From: Arenicola marina
Taxonomy: Eukaryota; Annelida; Polychaeta; Arenicolidae
DNA: 64,000 bases
Assembly: GCA_964019135.1 (NCBI GenBank)
Contig: OZ025253.1
Coordinates: 7,073,059-7,137,058 of the forward strand
Reading direction: 5' to 3'
Positions 45,031 to 54,466 of this stretch are shown piece after piece. Made by a program: the position numbers and the translations under genes. Under the pieces are notes generated by a model. That model was not told where the DNA came from. It did no database searches and worked only from the letters and a program-made list of their open reading frames with translations. Within the stretch, counting starts at the first letter, position 1. Every line of letters starts with the position of its first letter.

Positions 45031-45749
45031 GGGGTAGTGTTGGGGGTGGCGTACAGTTTCTCTGACCTTGGGGCACGGGTCAAAGGGATGGGGAGGAGGC
45101 TGACAGATCCAGATTTACGCATGTGCCAGATGTTTTGGGCCCGGTTGTTCTGAGCCAAGTACACAAACAGGCGGAGTGTGTGAAAACAGCAGTGGATGGG
45201 ATGGGTTGAGGGGACAATCCAGGAGAACGGTTGAATGTACAGACAGATGGCTTACTTTGCGATTCGCTTTGCTCTGGCGTGCACTCTATATGTTGTTGTT
45301 AACTGGTTAATAGCGGGCAGCGCAGGTGAGCGCACGTAATCCCTTCTCCGATCGCCATTTATCTGTGGCTATGGCCACCGTGTTCACGTCTGGACGCCGG
45401 AACGTCGGTTGGAAAACCATTTTAAACGTCCCGACACGTTACAATTTTGAGTGTATAGGTTAGGGAGGTACTCAGTCCTGGCAGTCAGGCGGCGTTGTTT
45501 CACAATAAATTATTTCCTCAACAAAGTATTACAATATCACATGATGGTCCACTTGAATTTGCCAAACAGTGAGTGAGCAATCTCTACCTGATATACTTTG
45601 CCTCAGGTAACAGATATTTCCGGACCGACTCTCCGAAAGTACGTCTTTACAAAATTCGGGGAGAGGAACGACAGTTGGCAGAGAGGAATGTACCGGCCGC
45701 ATCTAGAACGTAGCATTTGATATCAAGTTTAAGCAAATAGAGTATATGC
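45031..45749. other. No recognisable feature between repeat and transposase remnant
   Basis: A G-run at 45018-45034 and otherwise unique sequence. It may be the 5' part of the MULE. Confidence 0.3.
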
Positions 45750-46935
45750 TCCCAAAATCTATCAGTTGCCACATTTGTGGTTACCAGTTACATAATCGTT
45801 GAAGGTTCGCCGATCATCCCGCTAGCCTTTCTCATCCACCATCGAAAGTATCAAGAGTTTCACGAGAATTCCCGATTGGCCGCATTGGTTCCTAATTTGA
45901 CTAAAGTGAAGATATCACTAATCACCGATCGCGAAAAGGCCCTGACAACCCCACTTCAAAAGGTACTTCCCAATATGGTTATTCTCTATTGTTGGAACAA
46001 CATACGAAATAACGTCAACTATTGGTTGAAAAAAAGCCGCTAATTCGGAAGAAGTTCAGGTTTATATTGACCATATTTTTATAATACTCAAGTCGGAAAC
46101 ACTGCAGACCATGAACAGAGACACACTAAAAGATGTATGGAGTGAAGCGTTTGGGGTCTATTTCAGTAAGTAATTAAAAGATGACATCACGAAGCATGCA
46201 GCACGATTTGTAACTGAACCATGGACCATGTGTCTGGAATTACCTACAAGCCATCGGACAGCTTAAACGCTGTAATTAAACGTTTCGTGGATTGGCGAGA
46301 GAGCCCAGTTGATTGTTTTTGTTTAGCCATGTATAACTTACAGAAATAATATTTAGCTGAAATCCGTCGTGGCTTCATCAATGTAGGACAATATAAGTTA
46401 CGCCCATGTTTCAGAAACTGCCGGCTGGAAAAAGATGATCTCAGTTTGCCTGAATACCAGGGTACCTTAGAAGATATTAAATCGTCATACGGAAACGGTG
46501 TATTCCCTTCCATTACATATGTTAATAATCATGATCCCTTTGTTCCGAAGTCACTGCATTCAGAAACCCTTCCCGATGTAGACAGGCCAGTTGAACACGA
46601 CGCTCTTCCAGATATCGATGCTATCGATGGTAGGCCTACCGGAGAACAAGCTGCGAAGACTGGGAGTAGATGCCATTGGACGAGAGGGCGGTAGGCACCG
46701 TGACGACGCAAATTACTATGGCCAAGGAAATTATTAAGTTAAACAAGTTTCAGGCGGTTTCGAAGCAAGACGGATTTGTGGTTTCCGATCAGAGTAAAAA
46801 ATATGTAGTTCAATTATATCCGAAAGAAACTTACAGCTGCCCACCGACATCCACGTGTTACCATTCTAGCGGCGAGGTTACCTGTGGGAATGCCAGTTGA
46901 TAATCAGAGCCCATGATACAAAGGAGGGTTCCTTC
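45750..46935 (+). pseudogene. MULE-type transposase remnant with SWIM zinc-finger end
   Basis: With several frameshifts and stops the plus strand reads, in order: KISLITDREKALTTPLQKVLP and YCWNNIRNNVNYWLKK (the MULE DDE-domain core around its second acidic residue), ITYKPSDSLNAVIKR and FVDWRESPVDC (a conserved MULE segment), YLAEIRRGFINVGQY, and finally KYVVQLYPKETYSCPPTSTCYH, a SWIM-type C-x-C...C-x-H finger near 46800-46865. Mutator-like transposases cut and paste elements with long terminal inverted repeats. This copy is dead; its start is not found. Confidence 0.65.
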
Positions 46936-47094
46936 CGGATATTAAATTGCTCGATGAAGACCCAAGAACCTGATGATTGACGGCCCTTTCGTTGAATTAC
47001 TTCATATAATTGAAGCCATACTAAGATATAAATTGATGACAGTAAAATGTGTCGTTGGCGTGGTATTTCTTTCTTTGTTATTCTTTTTCATAAG

Positions 47095-48390
47095 GGCAGT
47101 TAAGGGCAGTAGGAGGGTAAAATGTACCTTAAATGGAAAGTAATAGAGGGGGAGCCGGGCAGTTAAGTCAGAGTAATAGAGGGGATATAGTGGGTATACA
47201 GACAGCTATTCCAGTAATAGAGGGGAGACTTAATAAAGGGGGGTATAGTGGGTAAGTCAGTGTTAGAGGGTGGTAGGAGCAGTTAATCAGTATTATATAT
47301 GGGTGTAATGGGTGAAGACAGCTAAGTAAGTCATATAGTGGGTAAGGGCAGATAAGTCAGTAATAGAGAGGGTAAGGGCAGCTAAGTCAGTAATAGAGGG
47401 GGTAAGGACAGCTTAATCGGTAATACAGAGGGGGTAAGGGCAGCTACTGTTACTATGTCAGTAACATAGAGGGGGCAAAGGCAGCTAAGTCAGTAATAGA
47501 GAGGGTAAGGGCAGCTAAGTCAGTAACATAGAGGGGGTAAGGGCAGCAAATCAGTAACACAGAGGGGGTAAGGGCAGTTAGGTCAGTAATAGAGGGGGTA
47601 AGGGCAGCTAAGTCAGTAACATAGAGGGGGCAAGGGCAGCTAAGTCAGTAATACGTAGTGGGTAAGGGCAGCGAAGTCAGTAATATAGAGGGTAAGGACA
47701 GCTAAGTCAGTAATATAGAAGGGGTAAAGGCAGTGAAGTCAGTAATATAGAGGGTTATGTGGTGGATAAGGGCAGCTAAGTCAGTAATAGAGAGGGGTAA
47801 GGGCAGCTAAGTCAATAAATTTAATAGAAGGGTACAGTGGGTTAGTCAGTATTAAAGGCGCGGTAAGGGCAGCTAAGTTAGTAATAGATGGGATAAGGGC
47901 AGCTTAGTCAGCAATAGATGGGGTACGGATAGCTAAGTCTGTAATAGAGGGGTAAGGACAGCTAAGTCAGTTATAGCAGGGGTAATAGCAGCTAAGTTTG
48001 TAAATTTAATAGAGGGGGCATATTGGTAAGTCTGTGTTAAAGGGGGGTAAGGGCAGCTAAGTCAGTAAATTCAATAGCGGGTAAGTCAGTGATAAAGGGG
48101 GGTAAAGTTAGCAATAGAGAGGGTAAGAGCAGCTAAGTTAGCAATAGATGGGGTAAGGGCAGCTAAGTCAGCAATAGATGGGTAAGGGCAGCTAAGTCAG
48201 CAATAGATGGGGTAAGGGCAGCTTAGTCAGTAAATTTAATAGGGAGCTATAGTAGGTAAGTCAGTAAATTTAATACGGGGGTATAGTAGGTAAGTCAGTG
48301 TTAGAGGGGGGGTAAGGGCAGCTAAGTCAGTAATGGTAAGGGCAGCTAAGTCAGCAAAAATGGGGTAAGGGCAGCTAAGTCAGTAATAGA
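47095..48390. repeat. ~29 bp minisatellite, left block
   Basis: GGGTAAGGGCAGCTAAGTCA-GTAATAGAG and variants, with unit length 25-40 and many irregular insertions (ATATAGTGGGTAAG). It stops sharply at 48390 where a LINE 3' end begins, and resumes beyond it at 54467. Confidence 0.9.
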
Positions 48391-48714
48391 GAGATTCACA
48401 TTCAGATTCAAAATCATTTGTTCGTCAAAGCGATAATATTTAATACATAGATCATCATAGATGAAAGATAAACATCACCTTAACACAGGAGACTCAGACT
48501 AAGGTTGAACACCGCTCTTGTCTGAGCCACCTGGAGTTGTTGTAACATAGACGAATGATATAACTAGAACTCAAACAGTGAGAAAAGCACGAGATTTTCT
48601 ATTATATGTTACTTACAAATTGTGAGTTGTGAGAGGGCTGACGTGGGGGGGGGGGCGGGCGGGCGAGGGGGAGCGGTCGCGGTGGAGGGGAGGGGCGAGG
48701 CGGAGGGGCTAGTT

Positions 48715-48875
48715 TTATTTCTGACATGTATGGCAATTCAAAAGACTACAATGGTCAGAATAATTGCTTATGATATTATCTTTGATATACTTTGAGAATC
48801 CTATCAGGCTGTGCGTATTGATCTTATCTAAAATTATTGCAGGTTCGGTATTTACAATTTCAATTAGGCAATGTC
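48715..48875 (-). pseudogene. CR1-like LINE ORF2 C-terminus, distal piece
   Basis: Reads on from the 54101-54466 piece across the Gypsy target site without a frame change (...KKCIRH / LIEIVNTEPA...) to a stop at 48715 after HTCQK. The frame was intact when the Gypsy element landed. Confidence 0.7.
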
Positions 48876-49110
48876 TGTTATATTCTGGTGTGTTGAACGA
48901 GTGCCAGGAGATAGACTTGACAAAGCAGTCGTGACATGTTGGCTTATGTTTATTGGTGCGTGCGTTCAGCACGGCTGCCGGCGTGGAAGTGACCAAGATA
49001 CAGAGGATAGGTGGTCATGTGATAATCTGACGTAAGGGCAGAGGTCAGGTAAATTGGGTCAAGTTAATAAAGGATTTCAACCAATTACATTTGAGCTTCA
49101 TAATATAACA
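48876..49110 (-). repeat. 3' LTR of the Gypsy element
   Basis: 235 bp, TG...CA ends with an inverted TGTTATATT/AATATAACA terminus, same sequence as 53866-54100. Confidence 0.95.
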
Positions 49111-49121
49111 TCCCCCCTTTT
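49111..49121 (-). promoter_or_regulatory. Polypurine tract of the Gypsy element
   Basis: AAAAGGGGGGA directly before the 3' LTR; primes plus-strand DNA synthesis in this class. Confidence 0.85.
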
Positions 49122-49325
49122 AGGAGTACAAAAATTGAGGAAGAAATCCACAGCCATCTACATTTCTGGTATCTAACATATCACAGGGTTGATATTGAAA
49201 CTTATGTGAAATTACATCATTCTTATCACCACGTTATGACTGTAACCATATTTAATTGGCTACGAAAATCTACATGGTAAGTCGTACATAACCATTCATA
49301 TATATCATAGCAACATAGCAAGAAA

Positions 49326-52300
49326 TCATTGCATGGATGGAGACGAAACAATATGTTTATATCCAGGCGCAGAATATGATAATCTGATCAATATATCAGT
49401 ACTGAGACAGGTACTAATTAATGTAATTAATTCATCAATAAGTCTTCTGGGCGGCTTAATGTGACGTCCAGAGCGCGTTATGATGCTGGGGGTGTCCGGG
49501 GGATGAGGTACATGTCCGACGACGGTGGGTGGTTGGTGACGAACAGAAGGAACATCCTGCGTCTCCGGAGTCGACCTTGGCGAAGGTGAGCGAGTGGCGA
49601 TGAAAGGTTGTGTGTTCACAGGCACAGAACCAGAGGTTTCTCCGTGTGATGAGGATGTGCGTCGGGCATGACGTAAATCGACCTCAGGTTGTTGGTGATC
49701 TCTGGAAGCGTTGAGATGAGGCTTCGGCGGCTGGATGAAGACTGGTGTATCACGGAAAGTGACAACTCGCGGTCGAAGAAAGCATCTATTTCGCCTCAGA
49801 GATCTGCCCGTTGTGTCGCATGTGACCGTATACGATCGAGGTTCTGGTCCATAACCGGATACGACTCCAGGAGACCAGGTTCGCTTGGCGACATCTTGAA
49901 ACATAACAGCTTGCCCCATCTGTAGCTCAGAAAGCTCTTTTGAGTGTTGGTCGTAATACGCTTTACTGTAGGATCGCCTGTCCTCATATTGTTGTCGGAG
50001 TTTGGGGGTCGCTGAACTGTTTACGTGCACAGGCAGATTTGTGTGCAATTTCCTACCGAATAAGATTTCGGCAGGCGATGGTAGTCCAGAACCAACTGGA
50101 GTGGTTCGCAGCGAGAGGAGGGCATTGTGCGATTCTTGATTGTTCTTCTTCAAGAGGGATTTCACGGTACGTATCTGACGCTCTATGAAGCCGTGGGACA
50201 ATGGATGATGAGGTGAGGAGGTGATGTGTGAGATGTCATGGGAATTGACTAACTTCTGATACGCTTGTCCTGTAAACTGCGGGCCATTGTCTGAAATGAT
50301 CTCAGTTGGAACGCCAAACAACGAGAAGATCTTTGAAGTGATCTCGGCTACTTCATTGCTGGTGTTGTGTTGCAGGCGTTCAATGACAGGATATTTACTG
50401 AAATAGTCACACACGATTAGATATTGGCTGTTGTCATGGTGAAACAAATCTGTTCCAAGGGTATGCCAGGGAATGTTGGGAAATTCTATTGGCTCTAAAG
50501 GCTCTCTCACCTGCGATGATTGGTTTTCTTGGCACATGTTACATTGTTCAACCAGATGAGTGATATCGTTGTTAATACCTGGCCAGTATATCGTAGACCT
50601 AGCCCTCTGTTGGCATTTCGTGATACCCTGGTGTCCTTCATGGATTTTGCTGAGGTAGTACTTATGGAGAGTTTGAGGGATGAGAACTTGTTCCCCCTTT
50701 AGCAGCACTCCGTCCTCCACACTTAGCTCATCGCGATAGCTCCAGAAAGGTCGGATCATCGGATGAATGTCACGTGAGCGACCAGGGAACCCTTGAATCA
50801 CGTATTTCAACAAGAGACTTAGCACTGGGTCGTCTCTAGTCTCGTCACAAAGTTCCTGGAGTTTTACTCTGGAGAACTGTACAAAGCATACCTTGAGATC
50901 CAGAGGAATCTCCTTGTCTTGAGACTTACGAGGTAGACGTGACAGACTGTCAGGTAAGATCATGTCCTTGCCAGGTCGGTAGTTGATCTCGTAATCATAG
51001 CGTTGCAGTTTCAGCAGCATTCGCTGAAGACGCGCTGGGGCTGCTGTCAGGTTCTTCCTGGAAATCATCTCCAAAGGTTTGTGGTCTGATTCTATAACGA
51101 AAGGTTTTCCATAGAGATAATTGTGAAATTTCTCTGCTCCGAACACACAAGCGAGTAACTCCCTTTCAATGTTAGCATAGTTCTTTTCAGTAGGGGTCAA
51201 ACTCTTTGAAGCGTATGCAATCGGCTGTCCGTTTTGGGTCAGAACTACTCCAAGCGCTTCTTGCGATGCGTCAACTTGCAGAACAGCAGGCTTATTAGGG
51301 TTAAAGTAGATCAGCTGACTTGCATGCTCAATAACACACTTGATGGTGTCAAACGCCGATTGGTGCTCAGAATGCCATTGGTAGTCAGATGTTTTGAGCA
51401 GTAGTTTTCGGAGAGGTGCAGTGTGCTCACTGAGCCGTGGAATGAAAGGCGAAAGATAGGTTATCATGCCTATGAACGATTGCAGTTCAGACACTGATGT
51501 TGGTGCCGACAGCTCAACGATGGCTTGAATTTTGGAGGGATCAGGGCGGACACCCTTGCTACTGTATATATGACCAAAGAATGGAACTTCTTGTTGATGA
51601 ATGATGCACTTAGATGCGTTGAAAACCAAACCTTTTTCTCTGGCTCTTACCATGAGTTGATGGAGGTTTGCATCGTGATCGTCATCTGTTGCCCCATGAA
51701 TGATGATGTCATCTGCAATGGACACGGCGCCTGGAAGGTCGCGAAGGATATCATCCATAGCTCTCTGGAATAAATCTTGAGATATTTTTAATCCAAATGG
51801 CAAACGTGTGAAACAGAATCGCCCGAATGGACTATTGAAAGTTGTCAGCAGCTGACTGGCTGGATCCAGATGAACTGCCCAATACCCAGACTTGGCATCA
51901 AGCTTGCTGAAGACGGTAGATCCACTGAAACGGTGAGTGAGATCTTCAACGGTGGGAATGTGATGCTGACCTCTCTTGAGTGCTGAGTTCAGATCCTTTG
52001 GGTCTATGCATATTCGAAGATCACCGTTTTGTTTTTTGACGTAGGTGATGCTGGAAACCCAGTCTGTGGGTTCTTCCACTTGTCTGATGACTCCCAACTT
52101 TTGCATCCGATTTAGTTCCTGCTCGATTTTATCTTTAAGTTGTATTGGAACTCGACGCGGTGCATGGATTACTGGTTCACAGTCCTTGTCTAAGATTAGT
52201 TTATGCTGACCAGGGAAATTTCCTATGCCTTTGAAACACTCCGGATACAGTTCTTTTAACTCATCGACAGACTTGACGTGAGAGACTGATTCTGATGTAG

Positions 52301-53621
52301 AGGATGACACTGTCACTGCACAATTCATTTGAACAAGCTTCAAATCTTCGCAAGTTTTTAGTCCGAATATGACAGGTCCTGGTGTGTCTGCCACAAAAAA
52401 CTCTGTGCGTACCCAGTCGCTGTGCTTATATTTACATGGAATGTTAACAGTACCATACTGCGGAATGGCGGTACCGTTATAAGCATTTAACTTCACCTGT
52501 GAAGCTGTTGTGCTGGTTGGCAGTCCTTCGCTGTTCAGGTCGCCAGGGAACATCTTGCTGTATGTACGCAGTGGCAGTATGTTACCTTGCGCACCGGTGT
52601 CGGCCTTTCCCTGTAACTTCGCATTGTCACATTGGTTAAGTTTAATCTGAACAGTTGCAATAGCTTCATTTCGGTCCTTGTCGACAAATTCAACACAGTT
52701 GAAAGTGAGTGAGTTGAAATTAAGCTGATCCTCATTCACACTGTGCATGCCATAGTTCTGTGACCTATGGTACGAGAATGGACGTCTATGTGGGGATTTC
52801 GAGTTACTTCGCTCCTGTGCTCGGTGACGACTGTCGACGCGAGGACGATGAACAAACTTGGAGGAGCGACACACTTTACCCCAGTGGCCTATCTTTTGGC
52901 ACTTGTTACATTTCTGGCCCCGAGCTGGACAATCATTTATGGACCTATGCCTGGGAAATCCACAGTTTCCACATTTAGGAGGAGGTGAGACCTTCCTGAC
53001 CATATCAATTTCTGTACAATGATCCATGTCCAACAAATGCTGTTTGGTAGCCTCAAAGGTACGTGCGATGTCTAGGGCCTTGTCAATCGTGAGAGTGCAG
53101 GGATCATGCTCAAGGAGTCGCTTTTGAACTGGTTTATGGGTGGTGCCTCTAATTAACTGGTCTAACACATTGTCGTTCGTGATAGCGAGGTCTGTGAAGT
53201 TACACTTGTTGGCTTGACACCTCAGACGCTTGACAAATTCATCGACGGGCTCAGATGGGCTTTGCCTCATATCTCTTAGTTGAAAACGAGCCAAACGAAA
53301 GTTTGTTTTTGGTTCGAAATAACGCTCGAAGGATAACCAGATGGCAGATGGGTCACTCCTTTCAGCCTCTGTTAAGGTCCAGCTATCATATATTTCCAAC
53401 CCTCTGGGTCCCAGCCACAGAAGAATGTAGTTGACTATTTCTTCCGGATTTTTAGACGAATAGGTTGGGGTTTTCAATAAGAGTTCACAATAGCGTCGAA
53501 AGTTCTTAAATGACTTAGCCAGGTTGGGCTCATTCCAGTTGAAAGTTGGGGGTTGAATACCGATTAAATCATTCGACTGAACAATAAACCTTGGCACACC
53601 TGCTTCTGCTTCCTCGGGCAT
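49326..53621 (-). CDS. Gypsy Gag-Pol polyprotein, intact
   Basis: ATG at 53621, one frame of 1431 residues with no shift between gag and pol. In order: Gag capsid-like helices (to about 215), two zinc knuckles (CGNCGFPRH... and CNKCQKIGHWGKVC, about 218-253), aspartic protease with DTGA (about 343), reverse transcriptase with LDAKSGYWAVHL and the active-site box IADD in place of the usual YVDD (about 636), RNase H (LQVDASQEALG, ESDHKPL, about 770-870), and integrase with an H-H-C-C finger (about 985-1025) and DDE residues in GTDLFHHD, ISDNGPQF and GFIERQ, followed by a long polar tail. All catalytic residues expected for the family are present. Mag- or C-type invertebrate Gypsy lineage is likely; not resolved. 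Confidence 0.95.
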   Translation of the reverse strand: MPEEAEAGVPRFIVQSNDLIGIQPPTFNWNEPNLAKSFKNFRRYCELLLKTPTYSSKNPEEIVNYILLWLGPRGLEIYDSWTLTEAERSDPSAIWLSFERYFEPKTNFRLARFQLRDMRQSPSEPVDEFVKRLRCQANKCNFTDLAITNDNVLDQLIRGTTHKPVQKRLLEHDPCTLTIDKALDIARTFEATKQHLLDMDHCTEIDMVRKVSPPPKCGNCGFPRHRSINDCPARGQKCNKCQKIGHWGKVCRSSKFVHRPRVDSRHRAQERSNSKSPHRRPFSYHRSQNYGMHSVNEDQLNFNSLTFNCVEFVDKDRNEAIATVQIKLNQCDNAKLQGKADTGAQGNILPLRTYSKMFPGDLNSEGLPTSTTASQVKLNAYNGTAIPQYGTVNIPCKYKHSDWVRTEFFVADTPGPVIFGLKTCEDLKLVQMNCAVTVSSSTSESVSHVKSVDELKELYPECFKGIGNFPGQHKLILDKDCEPVIHAPRRVPIQLKDKIEQELNRMQKLGVIRQVEEPTDWVSSITYVKKQNGDLRICIDPKDLNSALKRGQHHIPTVEDLTHRFSGSTVFSKLDAKSGYWAVHLDPASQLLTTFNSPFGRFCFTRLPFGLKISQDLFQRAMDDILRDLPGAVSIADDIIIHGATDDDHDANLHQLMVRAREKGLVFNASKCIIHQQEVPFFGHIYSSKGVRPDPSKIQAIVELSAPTSVSELQSFIGMITYLSPFIPRLSEHTAPLRKLLLKTSDYQWHSEHQSAFDTIKCVIEHASQLIYFNPNKPAVLQVDASQEALGVVLTQNGQPIAYASKSLTPTEKNYANIERELLACVFGAEKFHNYLYGKPFVIESDHKPLEMISRKNLTAAPARLQRMLLKLQRYDYEINYRPGKDMILPDSLSRLPRKSQDKEIPLDLKVCFVQFSRVKLQELCDETRDDPVLSLLLKYVIQGFPGRSRDIHPMIRPFWSYRDELSVEDGVLLKGEQVLIPQTLHKYYLSKIHEGHQGITKCQQRARSTIYWPGINNDITHLVEQCNMCQENQSSQVREPLEPIEFPNIPWHTLGTDLFHHDNSQYLIVCDYFSKYPVIERLQHNTSNEVAEITSKIFSLFGVPTEIISDNGPQFTGQAYQKLVNSHDISHITSSPHHPLSHGFIERQIRTVKSLLKKNNQESHNALLSLRTTPVGSGLPSPAEILFGRKLHTNLPVHVNSSATPKLRQQYEDRRSYSKAYYDQHSKELSELQMGQAVMFQDVAKRTWSPGVVSGYGPEPRSYTVTCDTTGRSLRRNRCFLRPRVVTFRDTPVFIQPPKPHLNASRDHQQPEVDLRHARRTSSSHGETSGSVPVNTQPFIATRSPSPRSTPETQDVPSVRHQPPTVVGHVPHPPDTPSIITRSGRHIKPPRRLIDELITLISTCLSTDILIRLSYSAPGYKHIVSSPSMQ

Positions 53622-53853
53622 GTTGATAGTTCATATACGTATAGATAGTGAGAAACACTGATATTCACCTATTGACAGCTCCGCAATGACCATGTGGTGT
53701 CCTGTTATGCCGGCTTCGAAGCTTGAACACGTGGTGAAGTTATGACAGCTCTTTGGACTCGTCCGGCATAAAGGGGTGTCAACTTGACGCGGCCTTGGCT
53801 TGCTGGGTGTCTTGGAGTTCTTCTCTTCGTTTGAGACGTGTGTTTGTCTCTGT

Positions 53854-53865
53854 GCGCTGCCACCA
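53854..53865 (-). promoter_or_regulatory. Primer-binding site of the Gypsy element
   Basis: TGGTGGCAGCGC starts right after the 5' LTR and complements the 3' end of an animal tRNA-Leu (...CGCTGCCACCA) over 11 bases. Confidence 0.7.
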
Positions 53866-54100
53866 TGTTATATTCTGGTGTGTTGAACGAGTGCCAGGAG
53901 ATAGACTTGACAAAGCAGTCGTGACATGTTGGCTTATGTTTATTGGTGCGTGCGTTCAGCACGGCTGCCGGCGTGGAAGTGACCAAGATACAGAGGATAG
54001 GTGGTCATGTGATAATCTGACGTAAGGGCAGAGGTCAGGTAAATTGGGTCAAGTTAATAAAGGATTTCAACCAATTACATTTGAGCTTCATAATATAACA
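53866..54100 (-). repeat. 5' LTR of the Gypsy element
   Basis: 235 bp, indistinguishable from the 3' LTR; contains an AATAAA-free promoter region and TG...CA ends. Confidence 0.95.
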
Positions 54101-54466
54101 ATGTCTAATGCATTTCTTCGCATAATCATGGTAAACTCTACTTGTATCAGCATAATCCTTATATCTTGTATTATGTGAGTGTATTTCGTAGGCACGTGTT
54201 ATGGGGATCTGTGAGAAGTACGTGGGGAGATTATTATTTTTTAATTTATGATAGAACTTTAATTTTTGTAAACGGTGAATATCTTCCAGTTTTAGTAGGT
54301 TCAGCTGTTTGAAAAGCGGCTCGCTGTGAGCCTTAAAATTGCTCAGCGATATAATTCTTACTGCCCTTTTCTGTAGTTTATATATTCGTTCCCCACAGTA
54401 ACCCCAAGCTAGTATGCCGTAGTTTATGTACGGGAGAATGAGGGAATTGTATATAGTCAAAAGAGT
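54101..54466 (-). pseudogene. CR1-like LINE ORF2 C-terminus, proximal piece
   Basis: LILPYINYGILAWG, LQKRAVRII and IHRLQKLKFYHKL are typical of the post-RT region of CR1/jockey-group ORF2. It begins abruptly at the 5' truncation point next to the minisatellite. Confidence 0.7.

Larger units (their letters stand above)
48876..54100 (-). mobile_element. Complete, apparently young Ty3/Gypsy LTR retrotransposon
   Basis: 5225 bp on the minus strand. The two 235 bp LTRs look identical by eye, start TGTTATATT and end AATATAACA, and are flanked by the direct repeat ATGTC (48871-48875 and 54101-54105). A tRNA-Leu-type primer site follows the 5' LTR and a polypurine tract precedes the 3' LTR. One uninterrupted gag-pol frame lies between. 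All signs point to a recent, possibly still competent insertion. It sits inside the CR1-like LINE. Confidence 0.95.
48391..54466 (-). mobile_element. 5'-truncated CR1-like LINE, split by a Gypsy insertion
   Basis: On the minus strand the copy starts at about 54466, is interrupted by the Gypsy element (48876-54100 plus one copy of its target duplication), and ends at about 48391 with a TGAATCTGAATGTGAATC tail. Without the insertion it is about 840 bases: the last ~175 codons of ORF2 and a 3' UTR of about 320 bases with a C-rich stretch. The repeated hexamer tail and protein suggest the CR1/jockey group. Confidence 0.75.
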
